From NCBI GenBank assembly GCA_040004775.1, contig JBDUAD010000001.1, forward strand, positions 1 through 64,000: a stretch of DNA of 64,000 bases, in the 5' to 3' direction. The notes beneath the pieces are model-generated. The model did no database searches. It saw only the letters and a program-made list of their open reading frames with translations, and was not told the DNA's origin. Shown piece after piece: positions 44,541 to 52,671 of the stretch. Both the position numbers and the translations under genes were made by a program. Source of the DNA: JALZBL01 sp040004775. GTDB taxonomy: Bacteria; Actinomycetota; Actinomycetes; Mycobacteriales; Jatrophihabitantaceae. Position 1 is the first letter of the stretch, and every line of letters starts with the position of its first letter.

Positions 44541-45098
44541 CTAGCCGTCCGTCCCGGGCGTGGATACCGGAGTAGCAGCCGACACCGACGCGGGTGGCCC
44601 GCCGGTTCGCAGGCAGAGGTCGGCCCGTAAGCGCACGCCGTCCAGCTCGGCCGGCGGCAGCGCGGCAACCACGGCCGGCACAGGCCCGTGTCCGACCAGA
44701 ATTGCGGCCGGGTCGACCTCCAGCCAGGGAACCAGCACGAAGGCCCGCTCAGCGGCGCGAGGATGGGGCAGGGTCAGCTCCGGCCCGGTGCATGATCGAC
44801 CGTCCACGTCGACGAGATCCACGTCGAGCGTCCGAGGTCCGAAGCGCACGTCGCGCCGCCGTCCGGCTGCCGCCTCGGCGGCATGGGCCCGGCGCAGCCA
44901 CTCGTCCGCGTCGGCGGCCGGGTCGTCGACCACGACCGTCGCGTTGAGGTACTCGGCCTGCGGCACCGGTCCCCACGGCGCCGTCTCGTAGACGCCGGAG
45001 ACGGCCCGCAGCCATGGCCGGAACCTATCGACAGCCGACTGCAGGTGGCTCAGGCGGTTCCCGAGGTTGCTGCCGATGGACAGCACCGCACGGCTCAC
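44541..45098 (-). CDS. folK: HPPK: 7,8-dihydro-6-hydroxymethylpterin pyrophosphokinase
   Basis: 185 residues from a GTG at 45098 overlapping the folB stop (GTGA). It transfers pyrophosphate from ATP to the pterin in folate synthesis. Features: AVLSIGSNLGNRLSHLQSAVDRF, YETAPWGPVPQAEYLNATVVVD, FGPRTLDVDLVDVDG (catalytic Asp pair) and LTLPHPRAAERAFVLVPWLEVDP. The C-terminal 20 residues are Thr/Pro-rich and variable. It is the last enzyme gene of the folE-folP-folB-folK series. Confidence 0.93.
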   Translation of the reverse strand: MSRAVLSIGSNLGNRLSHLQSAVDRFRPWLRAVSGVYETAPWGPVPQAEYLNATVVVDDPAADADEWLRRAHAAEAAAGRRRDVRFGPRTLDVDLVDVDGRSCTGPELTLPHPRAAERAFVLVPWLEVDPAAILVGHGPVPAVVAALPPAELDGVRLRADLCLRTGGPPASVSAATPVSTPGTDG

Positions 45099-45529
45099 GG
45101 CTGCACCGGATGGGGCTGCACCGGATCGGGCTGCACCGCTTCCGGCTGCACCGCAGCGGCTGGCTCGCGGGTGCGGCGAACGGTCACTCCGACGTCGTCG
45201 AAGCGCAGGGCGATGGGCGCCTGCGGCTTGTGGACGGTGACCGTTGCCGCCTCCACCCGGGCGTCGGCCAGGCAGACCGCGACCAGCCGCGCGGCCAGCG
45301 TCTCGAGCAGATCGACGGCCGGTCCGGCGACGACCGCGGCCAGTGCCTCGGCCAGCTCGCCGTAGTGCACCGTGTCGGCCACGTCGTCGGACGCGGCGGC
45401 CGGGCGGGCGTCGAGCTCGAGGTCGACGTCCACGATGAAGTCCTGCCCGTCGCGGCGCTCTTCGGCCAGCACGCCGTGGCGACCGAACACCCGCAGGCCA
45501 CGCAGGCTGATCACATCGGGACGGCTCAT
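45095..45529 (-). CDS. folB: Dihydroneopterin aldolase
   Basis: 144 residues. It cleaves dihydroneopterin to the hydroxymethyl pterin substrate of FolK. ISLRGLRVFGRHGVLAEERRDGQDFIVDVDLELD carries the conserved Glu and Tyr/His region; YGELAEALAAVVAGPAVDLLETLAARL and VTVHKPQAPIAL complete the fold. The normal length is about 120. The extra C-terminus (VQPEAVQPDPVQPHPVQP) comes from a 15-bp tandem repeat (45099-45158). The ATG overlaps the folP stop (ATGA). Confidence 0.93.
   Translation of the reverse strand: MSRPDVISLRGLRVFGRHGVLAEERRDGQDFIVDVDLELDARPAAASDDVADTVHYGELAEALAAVVAGPAVDLLETLAARLVAVCLADARVEAATVTVHKPQAPIALRFDDVGVTVRRTREPAAAVQPEAVQPDPVQPHPVQP
45099..45158. repeat. Four 15-bp tandem units at the end of folB
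   Basis: Units beginning GGCTGCACCG (45099, 45114, 45129, 45144) encode the repeated Val-Gln-Pro tail of FolB and end one base into the folB/folK overlap. This probably arose by slippage. Confidence 0.8.
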
Positions 45530-46452
45530 CGCGCGGCGGCCCGGATCGCGTCCACGGTCCGGATGGCGTCCACCGCGGCCCGCACCCTGTGCGTGCGGAC
45601 CCCCCAAACCCCGGCGAGGGCGCAGTATGTCGTGATTGCCGTGGTGGCGTCCTCGCGCTCAGCGACCGGACGGGGCGTGCCGTCGGGACCAGCCAGCAGC
45701 CGGCCGAGAAAGGACTTGCGCGACGCCGCCACGAGCACCGGCGGCCCCAAGACCAGGAACTCGGCAAGGTGGGCCAACAGCGCCCAGTTGTGCTCGGCCG
45801 TCTTGGCGAACCCCAGCCCCGGATCGATCACCAACTGATCGATGTCGACGCCGGCGGCCAGGGCGGCGTCGACGCGAGCCCCGAGCTCGGCAACGACATC
45901 GGCCACCACATCGTCGTAGTAAGCCAGGGACTGCATGTCCTCGCTGTGGCCGCGCCAGTGCATGAGCACCCACGGGCATCCGGCGTCGCGGATCACGGCG
46001 GCCATGTCCGGGTCGGCCATGCCACCGGAGACGTCGTTGACCACGGTCGCCCCGGCCTCGAGCGCGGCGGCGGCCACGCGGGCCCGGTAGGTGTCTACAC
46101 TGACCGGCACGCCGGCCCGGGCCAGCTCGGTGATCACCGGAACTACCCGGCGGACCTCCTCCTCGGCCTCGACCCGCCGCGCGCCGGGGCGGGTGGACTC
46201 GCCGCCGACGTCGACCAGGACCGCGCCCTCGTTGCACATTGCCCGTCCATGCGCCACGGCAGCGCTCACGTCGACGTAGCGACCGCCGTCGCTGAACGAG
46301 TCCGGCGTCACGTTCAACACGCCTATCACAACGACCGACCCAGCACTCGGTCGGCCAGTACTCGGCCGGCTAGTGCTCGGCCGGGCGGCGCTCAGCGGGC
46401 CAGTACTCGGTGGGGCGGCACTCGGCCGGGCGGCACGCGGCAGGCTGGTCAC
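45526..46452 (-). CDS. folP: Dihydropteroate synthase
   Basis: 308 residues from a GTG at 46452. The sulfonamide target: it joins the pterin pyrophosphate to p-aminobenzoate. Features: VIGVLNVTPDSFSDGGRYVD, DVGGESTRPGARRVEAEEEV, VSVDTYRARVAAAALEAGATVVNDVSGG, WVLMHWRGHSEDM, LVIDPGLGFAKTAEHNWALL, VAASRKSFLG. The catalytic Asn, Asp, Lys and Arg positions are present. The first 40 residues are a Ser/Pro/Arg/Thr repeat (PSTGRPSTSRP), so the true start might be nearer GSVVVIG. It is preceded by folE on the same strand. Confidence 0.93.
   Translation of the reverse strand: MTSLPRAARPSAAPPSTGPLSAARPSTSRPSTGRPSAGSVVVIGVLNVTPDSFSDGGRYVDVSAAVAHGRAMCNEGAVLVDVGGESTRPGARRVEAEEEVRRVVPVITELARAGVPVSVDTYRARVAAAALEAGATVVNDVSGGMADPDMAAVIRDAGCPWVLMHWRGHSEDMQSLAYYDDVVADVVAELGARVDAALAAGVDIDQLVIDPGLGFAKTAEHNWALLAHLAEFLVLGPPVLVAASRKSFLGRLLAGPDGTPRPVAEREDATTAITTYCALAGVWGVRTHRVRAAVDAIRTVDAIRAAAR
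46330..46440. repeat. Degenerate short tandem repeats in folP 5' end
   Basis: Units of 14-15 bp around CTCGGCCGG recur about seven times and encode the Ser-Thr-Gly-Arg-Pro-type N-terminus. If the true FolP start is internal, this would be leader sequence rather than protein. Confidence 0.6.
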
Positions 46453-46496
46453 CCTGGCATCGTGCCCGACCCGCGCGGCGGATCGGCCTGGCACGG

Positions 46497-47183
46497 TCAG
46501 CGGCCGAGGATGAGCGACATTGCCTCGGCCCGGGTACGCGGATCGGAGCGCATGATGCCACGCACTGCCGAGGTGGTCGTACGGGCGCCCGGTTTGCGGA
46601 TGCCGCGCATGGCCATGCACAGGTGCTCGGCGTCGACTACGACGATCGTGCCGCGGGCCTGCAGGCGGGTCTGCACCGCGTCGGCCACCTGAGCGGTCAG
46701 CCGCTCCTGGACCTGGGGACGGCGGGCGTAACCGTCGACCAGGCGGGCCAACTTGGACAGTCCGGTAATGCGCCCGTCCGGGCCGGGGATGTAGCCGACC
46801 GCGGCCGTCCCGTGCCACGGCACCAGGTGGTGCTCGCACGTGGAGTACAGAGGGATGTCGCGGACGAGGACGAACTCGTCGTGATTCTCCTCGAAGGTCG
46901 TCTGCAGCACATCGGCCGGTTCGGTGAAGAGCCCGGCGAACATCTCGGCGTAGGACTGGGCTACCCGCTTGGGCGTCTCGCGCAGGCCCTCGCGCTCGGG
47001 ATCCTCTCCGATGGCGATGAGCAATTCCCGCACGGCGGCCTCGGCCCGGTCCAGGTCTACGCCGCGCGCGGGTTGCAACTCACCGGCTCCAGCCGTGGCG
47101 CCGTGGGGGTCGCGCCCGTTCAAGCCGACCGGGGTCGGCGCCCCGTCGGCCTTTACGGCGGTGGCGCCCAACCCGTTCAGCAT
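46497..47183 (-). CDS. folE: GTP cyclohydrolase I
   Basis: 228 residues from the ATG at 47183. A GTG at 47222, overlapping the ftsH end by 14 bp, would add 13 residues. It makes 7,8-dihydroneopterin triphosphate from GTP. Features: LQPARGVDLDRAEAAVRELLIAIGEDPEREGLRETPKRVAQSYAEMF, the zinc-site sequence DIPLYSTCEHHLVPWHGTAAVGYIP, GLSKLARLVDGYARRPQVQERLTAQVADAV and VVVDAEHLCMAMRGIRKPGARTTTSAVRG with the second zinc cysteine. It is the first enzyme of folate synthesis and first in the operon after ftsH. Confidence 0.95.
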   Translation of the reverse strand: MLNGLGATAVKADGAPTPVGLNGRDPHGATAGAGELQPARGVDLDRAEAAVRELLIAIGEDPEREGLRETPKRVAQSYAEMFAGLFTEPADVLQTTFEENHDEFVLVRDIPLYSTCEHHLVPWHGTAAVGYIPGPDGRITGLSKLARLVDGYARRPQVQERLTAQVADAVQTRLQARGTIVVVDAEHLCMAMRGIRKPGARTTTSAVRGIMRSDPRTRAEAMSLILGR

Positions 47184-47208
47184 CGGCGCCCCGGCTGCCG
47201 AGTGCTTG

Positions 47209-49587
47209 TCAGTTCCCGTCACCGGAGCTGTCCGGGGCTCCATGCTTGGGCCGGCCGGTGGGTGACGAAGTCTGCGTCGCGCCCTGCCCGTTGACCGCCT
47301 GCCCGTTGACGGCCTGGCTGTTGTCCGGCCGACCGTTGGCCGGCTGCCCCTTGGCTGGCTGGCCGTTGCCCGCGTGTCCGTTGCTGGGCTGGCCATTGGG
47401 CTGGCCGTTACCCGGCTGTCCCTCCGAAACCGGCCGGAACGTCTCGGCCGGCGGCGGATACGACCCCCGTGGCGGGCTGTAGATCGGTGGCTGGTAGTTC
47501 GGTGGCTGGTAGTTCGGTGGCGGGAAGCTCGGTGGGGAATACGTCGGTCCGCCGCCGGTGCCACCGGAACCGGGCGCATTCCCCCCGCCGTAGGAGCCCG
47601 AACCGCCGTAGGAGGCGGCTGCGGCGGCGGCGGCATCGCGGGCGCGCTTCTGGGACTCGGCGCGCTCCTGCGCGGCCTGCTTGATGCGCGTGCGCAGTTC
47701 CTCGGGGATCTCCACCGGGGGCTTGTCGCTCGGCGTGCGCTTGCCGAAGCCGTTGAACGTGTTGTGCGGCGGGCGCTTGCGCACCGGTCCGAGGATGCGG
47801 TGTAAGTCCTCGTTGGACAGCGTCTCCCTCTCCACCAGCTCCAGCACCATCTGGTCGAGCACGTCGCGGTACTGAACCAGGATCTCCCAGGCCTCGTCAT
47901 GCGCGCCCTCGATCAGGCCGCGCACCTCGTTGTCGATGCCGGCGGCGATGTCCTCGGAGTAGTCGCGCTGGTGGCCGTAGTCACGGCCCATGAACGGCTC
48001 GGCGTCGGACGTGCCGTACTTCACCGCCCCGAGCTTGGCGCTCATGCCGTACTCGGTGACCATCGAGCGGGCCAGGCTGGTCGCCTTCTCGATGTCGTTG
48101 GACGCACCCGTGGTCGGCTCGTGGAAGACGAGCTCCTCCGCGGCCCGCCCCCCGAGTGCGTACACCAGCTGGTCGATGATCTCCGACCGCGTCTGGGTGT
48201 AGCGGTCCTCCACCGGCAGCACCAGCGTGTGCCCCAGCGAGCGGCCGCGCGGAAGGATCGTCACCTTGTGCACCGGGTCGAGGTTGGGCATCGCCCATGC
48301 CGCCAGTGCGTGGCCAGCCTCGTGGTAGGCGGTGACCCGCTTCTCGTCGTCGCTCATGGCCCGCGTCTTGCGCTCGGGCCCGGCGATCACGCGGTCGATC
48401 GACTCCTCCAACGCGGAGTTGCTGATCAGCCGGCCATTGTTGCGAGCGGTGAGCAGGGCGGCCTCGTTGATGACATTGGCCAGGTCGGCGCCGGTGAAGC
48501 CGGGAGTGCGTCGGGCGATGACGTCGAGGTCCACGTCAGCCTCGAACGGCTTGCCCTTGGCGTGCACCCGCAGCACCGCCTTGCGGCCCTCGATGTCGGG
48601 CGGTCCGACGGCGATCTGGCGGTCGAAGCGACCGGGGCGCAGCAGGGCCGGGTCGAGGATGTCGGGACGGTTGGTGGCGGCGATGAGGATGACGCCACCC
48701 TTGACGTCGAAACCGTCCATCTCGACCAGCAGCTGGTTCAGGGTCTGCTCGCGCTCGTCGTGCCCGCCACCCATGCCGGCGCCACGGTGACGCCCGACGG
48801 CGTCGATCTCGTCGACGAAGACGATGGCCGGGGCGTTCGACTTGGCCTGCTCGAACAGGTCACGCACGCGCGAGGCCCCCACACCGACGAACATCTCGAC
48901 GAAGTCCGAACCGGAGATCGAGTAGAACGGCACACCGGCCTCGCCGGCCACCGCGCGGGCCAGCAGGGTCTTACCGGTACCAGGGGGGCCGTAGAGCAGG
49001 ACGCCCTTGGGGATCTTGGCGCCGATGGCCTGGAACTTGGCCGGGTTGGCCAGGAAGTCCTTGATCTCCTGCAGTTCCTCGACCGCCTCGTCGGCACCGG
49101 CGACATCGGCGAAGGTGGTCTTGGGCGTGTCCTTGTTCACCAGCTTGGCCTTGCTTCGCCCGAAGCTCATCACCCGGTTGCCGCCGCCCTGGGCCTGGGA
49201 CATGACGAACAGCAGTATCCCGCCGATGAGCAGGATCGGCAGGAGCAGGCTCAGCAGGCTCCAGATGATCGACTCACCGGGGTTCTTGGTGGTGTACGGA
49301 GCGCCGCCGATGTCACTGACGATGGCGTTGGTCTGGTCCTTCGCGTAGACCGTCTTGATCTTGGAGTGTCCGTCGAAGGGCGTCCTGAGATCGATCGACA
49401 GGGTCTGGCTCTTGTCGTTGAGCGTGGCGCTCTTGATGTTGCCGGCCTTGAGCTGGCTGATGGCGTCGGAGGTCTTGACCGAGGAGTAGTCACCGCCCCC
49501 GGCCAGCGCCGACTGGACGATGAAAAAGACGATCAGGGCAATCGGGACCCAGAACCACCACGACCGGAGAATGCGCTTGCGATCCAT
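47209..49587 (-). CDS. ftsH: ATP-dependent membrane zinc protease FtsH
   Basis: 792 residues from the ATG at 49587. Two transmembrane helices (WWFWVPIALIVFFIVQSALAG; SLLSLLLPILLIGGILLFVMSQ) flank a periplasmic domain. The AAA+ module has Walker A YGPPGTGKT, Walker B IVFVDEIDAVGRHR and the SRH. The M41 peptidase has AYHEAGHALAAW and a third ligand Asp in the downstream region. It degrades misfolded and regulatory membrane proteins. The C-terminus after about residue 640 is a long disordered Pro/Tyr and Asn/Gly/Gln repeat tail (PPNYQPPNYQPP; GNGQPNGQPSNG), longer than usual. Confidence 0.96.
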   Translation of the reverse strand: MDRKRILRSWWFWVPIALIVFFIVQSALAGGGDYSSVKTSDAISQLKAGNIKSATLNDKSQTLSIDLRTPFDGHSKIKTVYAKDQTNAIVSDIGGAPYTTKNPGESIIWSLLSLLLPILLIGGILLFVMSQAQGGGNRVMSFGRSKAKLVNKDTPKTTFADVAGADEAVEELQEIKDFLANPAKFQAIGAKIPKGVLLYGPPGTGKTLLARAVAGEAGVPFYSISGSDFVEMFVGVGASRVRDLFEQAKSNAPAIVFVDEIDAVGRHRGAGMGGGHDEREQTLNQLLVEMDGFDVKGGVILIAATNRPDILDPALLRPGRFDRQIAVGPPDIEGRKAVLRVHAKGKPFEADVDLDVIARRTPGFTGADLANVINEAALLTARNNGRLISNSALEESIDRVIAGPERKTRAMSDDEKRVTAYHEAGHALAAWAMPNLDPVHKVTILPRGRSLGHTLVLPVEDRYTQTRSEIIDQLVYALGGRAAEELVFHEPTTGASNDIEKATSLARSMVTEYGMSAKLGAVKYGTSDAEPFMGRDYGHQRDYSEDIAAGIDNEVRGLIEGAHDEAWEILVQYRDVLDQMVLELVERETLSNEDLHRILGPVRKRPPHNTFNGFGKRTPSDKPPVEIPEELRTRIKQAAQERAESQKRARDAAAAAAASYGGSGSYGGGNAPGSGGTGGGPTYSPPSFPPPNYQPPNYQPPIYSPPRGSYPPPAETFRPVSEGQPGNGQPNGQPSNGHAGNGQPAKGQPANGRPDNSQAVNGQAVNGQGATQTSSPTGRPKHGAPDSSGDGN

Positions 49588-49830
49588 AGTCCGTAGCCGG
49601 GGCCTCACGGCCGGCCGGCCTGCCTCCTGTTTCGTGCGGTCTGGACGGGTCGACGGTACACGGGGCCGCCGACGGAAACCGGGTTCGCGACGCACCCGAT
49701 AGGAGGTCAACGCCCGAGGCGGGGCGATACGTTCCGCTCCACGTCATCGTCCGGTTCGCCCGTCGCGAACGCGGCGCGAGGGCGGTGCCCGGCTTGACGG
49801 CCGTTCGGCCGCGGACGGAGGAGCAGGCGG

Positions 49831-50379
49831 TCAGGACGAGTAGACGGTGGGCTTGAGCACGCCGATGTAGGGCAGTCCCCGGTAGCGCTCGGCGTAGTCC
49901 AGCCCGTAGCCGACGACGAACTCGTTGGGGATGTCGAAACCGACGTAGCGCACGGGTACCTGGACCTTGGCGGCGTCGGGCTTGCGCAGCATGGTGACGA
50001 TCTCGATCGATGCCGGCCCGCGCGACTGGAGGTTCTTCATCAGCCAGGACAGGGTGAGTCCGGAGTCGATGACATCTTCCACGACGAGCACGTGCTGATC
50101 GCTGATGTCCCGGTCGAGGTCCTTGAGAATGCGGACGACGCCGGAGGACGTTCGCGAGGAACCGTAGGAACTCACCGCCATGAACTCCATCGTCGACGGC
50201 CGATGAAGAGCCCGGGCCAGGTCGGACATGAACATGGCCGCGCCCTTGAGCACCCCGACCAGCAACGGTTCCCGGTCGGCGTAATCGGCGTCGATCTGGG
50301 CGGCGAGCTCCACGGTCTTGTCCCGTATCTGCTCGGCGGTAACGACGACCGACTCGATGTCGTCATCGAGTAGCGACAC
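49831..50379 (-). CDS. hpt: Hypoxanthine-guanine phosphoribosyltransferase
   Basis: 182 residues from a GTG at 50379 with AGGAGCC 5-6 bp upstream. Purine salvage enzyme that makes IMP or GMP from hypoxanthine or guanine and PRPP. Features: LLVGVLKGAAMFMSDLARAL, the EFMAVSSYG loop, the PRPP-binding VLVVEDVIDSGLTLSWL, and VGFDIPNEFVVGYGLDYAERYRGLPYIG (base binding). It follows tilS on the same strand after about 48 bp. The tilS-hpt-ftsH order is conserved in bacteria generally. The 240 bp between hpt and ftsH hold no gene and probably the ftsH promoter. Confidence 0.95.
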   Translation of the reverse strand: MSLLDDDIESVVVTAEQIRDKTVELAAQIDADYADREPLLVGVLKGAAMFMSDLARALHRPSTMEFMAVSSYGSSRTSSGVVRILKDLDRDISDQHVLVVEDVIDSGLTLSWLMKNLQSRGPASIEIVTMLRKPDAAKVQVPVRYVGFDIPNEFVVGYGLDYAERYRGLPYIGVLKPTVYSS

Positions 50380-50427
50380 GGTGGCTCCTGTCCGGGCACG
50401 GCAGTCACGGGCGGCCACGGTCGGCGA

Positions 50428-51474
50428 TCAGGTGACCGGCCGGTCCAGGGCCAGCCTGCCAGACCGGCGAAGGGCCGCGTACCCGCCCGGCAGGTCCACC
50501 GCCGACTGCCCGTGCCACGCCGTCACCAGCCGGTCCAGGGCGTCGAGGTGCACCGCGCCCAGCGCCGCGACGCCGCCCTCGGCGCACCACGTGCGCAGCA
50601 CCCGGGTCCGGATCGCGCGGGGGTGCATCGCCAGCGCCACGGCATCAAGGGTCGCCGGGCCGGCGCGTCCGTCGGCCGAACCGTTGGGCAGGGTCACCGC
50701 GCCGCTAACCGTCGCCGCCAGCTCGTCGAGCGCCTCGAGGTCCTCGCGTAGCAGCCGCCCGGTACGCGCCAGCGCCGCGGCCACGCCGCCGCCAACCGCC
50801 TCGTCGAGCCGTGGCAGCACGTTCTGGCGCAGCCGCACGCGGGTGTAGCGCGGGTCGACGTTGTGCGGGTCGTCCCAGACCGAAAGGCCGAGCGCGGCGC
50901 ACGCGGCTCGGGTTGTCGACCGGTCGATGTCGAGTAGCGGGCGAACATGGCGCCCGTCCCAGGGCGCCATCCCGGCCACCGAGCGCGGTCCGGACCCACG
51001 GGCGAGCCCGAGTAGCACCGTCTCCGCCTGGTCGTCCCGGGTGTGACCGAGCAGGACCGCGGCCGAGGCGGCGTCGGCGAGCGCGTCGAGGGCGCGGTAG
51101 CGCGCCGTGCGCGCCGCACCCTCCGGTCCGCCGCGCGACCCCACGTCCACGGCGACCACGTGCACGGGGTCGAGCCCGAGCTCGAACGCCAGATTTCCCG
51201 CGCGCCTAGCCGCGGACGCCGATCCGGGCTGCAGCCCGTGGTCGACGACGACTGCGCCGGCCGATCGCCCGTCCCGAGCGGCCAGGAAGGCCACTGCCGC
51301 GGCCAACGCGGTCGAATCGGCTCCGCCGGACAGTGCCACCAGCACCGACGCCGGCCCGGACCCCTCACCGGACCCAGGGTCGGCGGCATCCGCGCCAGAT
51401 CGCCTGGCATCGAGATCGGCCAACGCGGTGCGGACGGCGGTGCGGACGGCGGCCACGGCCGGATGCGGACCCAT
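50428..51474 (-). CDS. tilS: tRNA(Ile)-lysidine synthetase
   Basis: 348 residues from the ATG at 51474; a GTG at 51516 would add 14 residues. It modifies the wobble cytidine of tRNA-Ile(CAU) to lysidine so it reads AUA. N-type ATP-pyrophosphatase loop VLVALSGGADSTALAAA; VVVDHGLQPGS; ALDALADAASAAVLLGHTRDDQAETVLLGLARGSG; GMAPWDGRHVRPLLDIDR; and LRQNVLPRLDEAVGGGV. The C-terminal domain is short, as in other actinobacteria. It precedes hpt. Confidence 0.93.
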   Translation of the reverse strand: MGPHPAVAAVRTAVRTALADLDARRSGADAADPGSGEGSGPASVLVALSGGADSTALAAAVAFLAARDGRSAGAVVVDHGLQPGSASAARRAGNLAFELGLDPVHVVAVDVGSRGGPEGAARTARYRALDALADAASAAVLLGHTRDDQAETVLLGLARGSGPRSVAGMAPWDGRHVRPLLDIDRSTTRAACAALGLSVWDDPHNVDPRYTRVRLRQNVLPRLDEAVGGGVAAALARTGRLLREDLEALDELAATVSGAVTLPNGSADGRAGPATLDAVALAMHPRAIRTRVLRTWCAEGGVAALGAVHLDALDRLVTAWHGQSAVDLPGGYAALRRSGRLALDRPVT

Positions 51475-51538
51475 CGGCTCAGCGCTCGAACTCGGCGGTC
51501 GTGGGCTCAGCGACACAGCTCGGTGCGGCGTCGACGGC

Positions 51539-52585
51539 TCAACCGTGTACGCGCGAGATCCACTGCTCCGGCGCGCCGATCTCGGCCTTGCTGGGCAGGT
51601 TGGCCGGCGCCACCCACACCGCGTTGAATCCGTCCAGGCCGATCCGTTCCACCACCCCCCGCACGAATGCCGAGCCCTCGACGTACTGACGGGTCTTGGC
51701 GTCCAGGCCGAGCAGCCGGCGCATCAGCTTGTCCAACGGGTTGCCGCCCTTGCGACGGCGCACGGCGAAGCGGGCCTCGATCTGCTTCTGCGTGGGGATG
51801 ACGTCCGAGGACACCGCATTCATCACGTATTCCGCGTGGCCCTCGACCAAGGACATGAACGCCGTGATCCGGTCGACCACGACCCGCTGCTCGGGGGTGG
51901 TCAGGGCCCCCAGCACGCCGCTGCCGTCGCCCTGTCCGCGGGCGGCGCGAACCAGTTCGCTCACCGCCGAGCCGACCCGCTCGCGCAGCGCGGCCGGATC
52001 GGTGTCCATCAGCTGGGTGAGGGTCTCGATCTCCTCGTGCATGTGCTGGCGCATCCAGGGCACCGCGGTGAACTGCACCCGGTGGGTGACCTCGTGCAGG
52101 CAGACCCAGAGCCGGAAGTCCGACGGTTTCACGCCGAGCTTGCCCTCGACGTCGACAATGTTGGGCGCCACCAGCATGAGCTGGCCCTCGGGCTGGGCGA
52201 AGAACTCGAATTGGCCGAGCACCTTGCCCGACATGAAGCCGAGCAGGGCGCCGGCCTGCGCGCCGGTCACCTTGCCGCCGAGGCTGTCGACCAGCGCGTT
52301 GGACGGCTTGCCCGCGGCCAGTTTCTCGATCAACGGGCCCATGAGCGCGGCCATCCCGCCGGCGTTAGCGTCGATCCATCCGGCCCGGTCGACCACCCGG
52401 GTGAGGGCGGTGACCGGCGGCTCGGTCAGGCCCGTCAGCTCGGCGACGTGGCCGGCGGCCACCTCGGCTGCGGTGCGCAGGTCGGCCACGGCAGCATCGG
52501 CCACCTCCCGCGAGACCGGTGGAGTGGCCGGCGACAGGCGTTTGGCCGTGGAGGCCGCCAGGTCCCAATCAATGAGAGAAGCCAT
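51539..52585 (-). CDS. Zinc-dependent metalloprotease (DUF2342 type)
   Basis: 348 residues, counterpart of mycobacterial Rv3626c. The metal motif HEVTHRVQF (HExxH) lies in LWVCLHEVTHRVQFTAVPWMRQHM, and the downstream SLVEGHAEYVMNAV carries the third ligand (Glu), followed by a helical region. The N-terminal half is helical, including GRAGWIDANAGGMAALMGPLIEKL-like sequence. No signal peptide, so cytoplasmic. Substrate unknown. The ATG at 52585 starts ASLIDWDLAASTAKRL, a strongly conserved opening. It is adjacent to dacB, as in mycobacteria. Confidence 0.9.
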   Translation of the reverse strand: MASLIDWDLAASTAKRLSPATPPVSREVADAAVADLRTAAEVAAGHVAELTGLTEPPVTALTRVVDRAGWIDANAGGMAALMGPLIEKLAAGKPSNALVDSLGGKVTGAQAGALLGFMSGKVLGQFEFFAQPEGQLMLVAPNIVDVEGKLGVKPSDFRLWVCLHEVTHRVQFTAVPWMRQHMHEEIETLTQLMDTDPAALRERVGSAVSELVRAARGQGDGSGVLGALTTPEQRVVVDRITAFMSLVEGHAEYVMNAVSSDVIPTQKQIEARFAVRRRKGGNPLDKLMRRLLGLDAKTRQYVEGSAFVRGVVERIGLDGFNAVWVAPANLPSKAEIGAPEQWISRVHG

Positions 52586-52671
52586 GCCGCCACGGTAACC
52601 GGGCCGAGGCGATGCGCTGTCCCGGACCGGTTGGGCGGATCAGCAGCGAAGGATCGCGAAGACGCCGCCGA

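Noticed and set aside
47899..49596. 565-codon open frame on the plus strand
   Set aside because: Antisense shadow of ftsH with no recognisable protein features.
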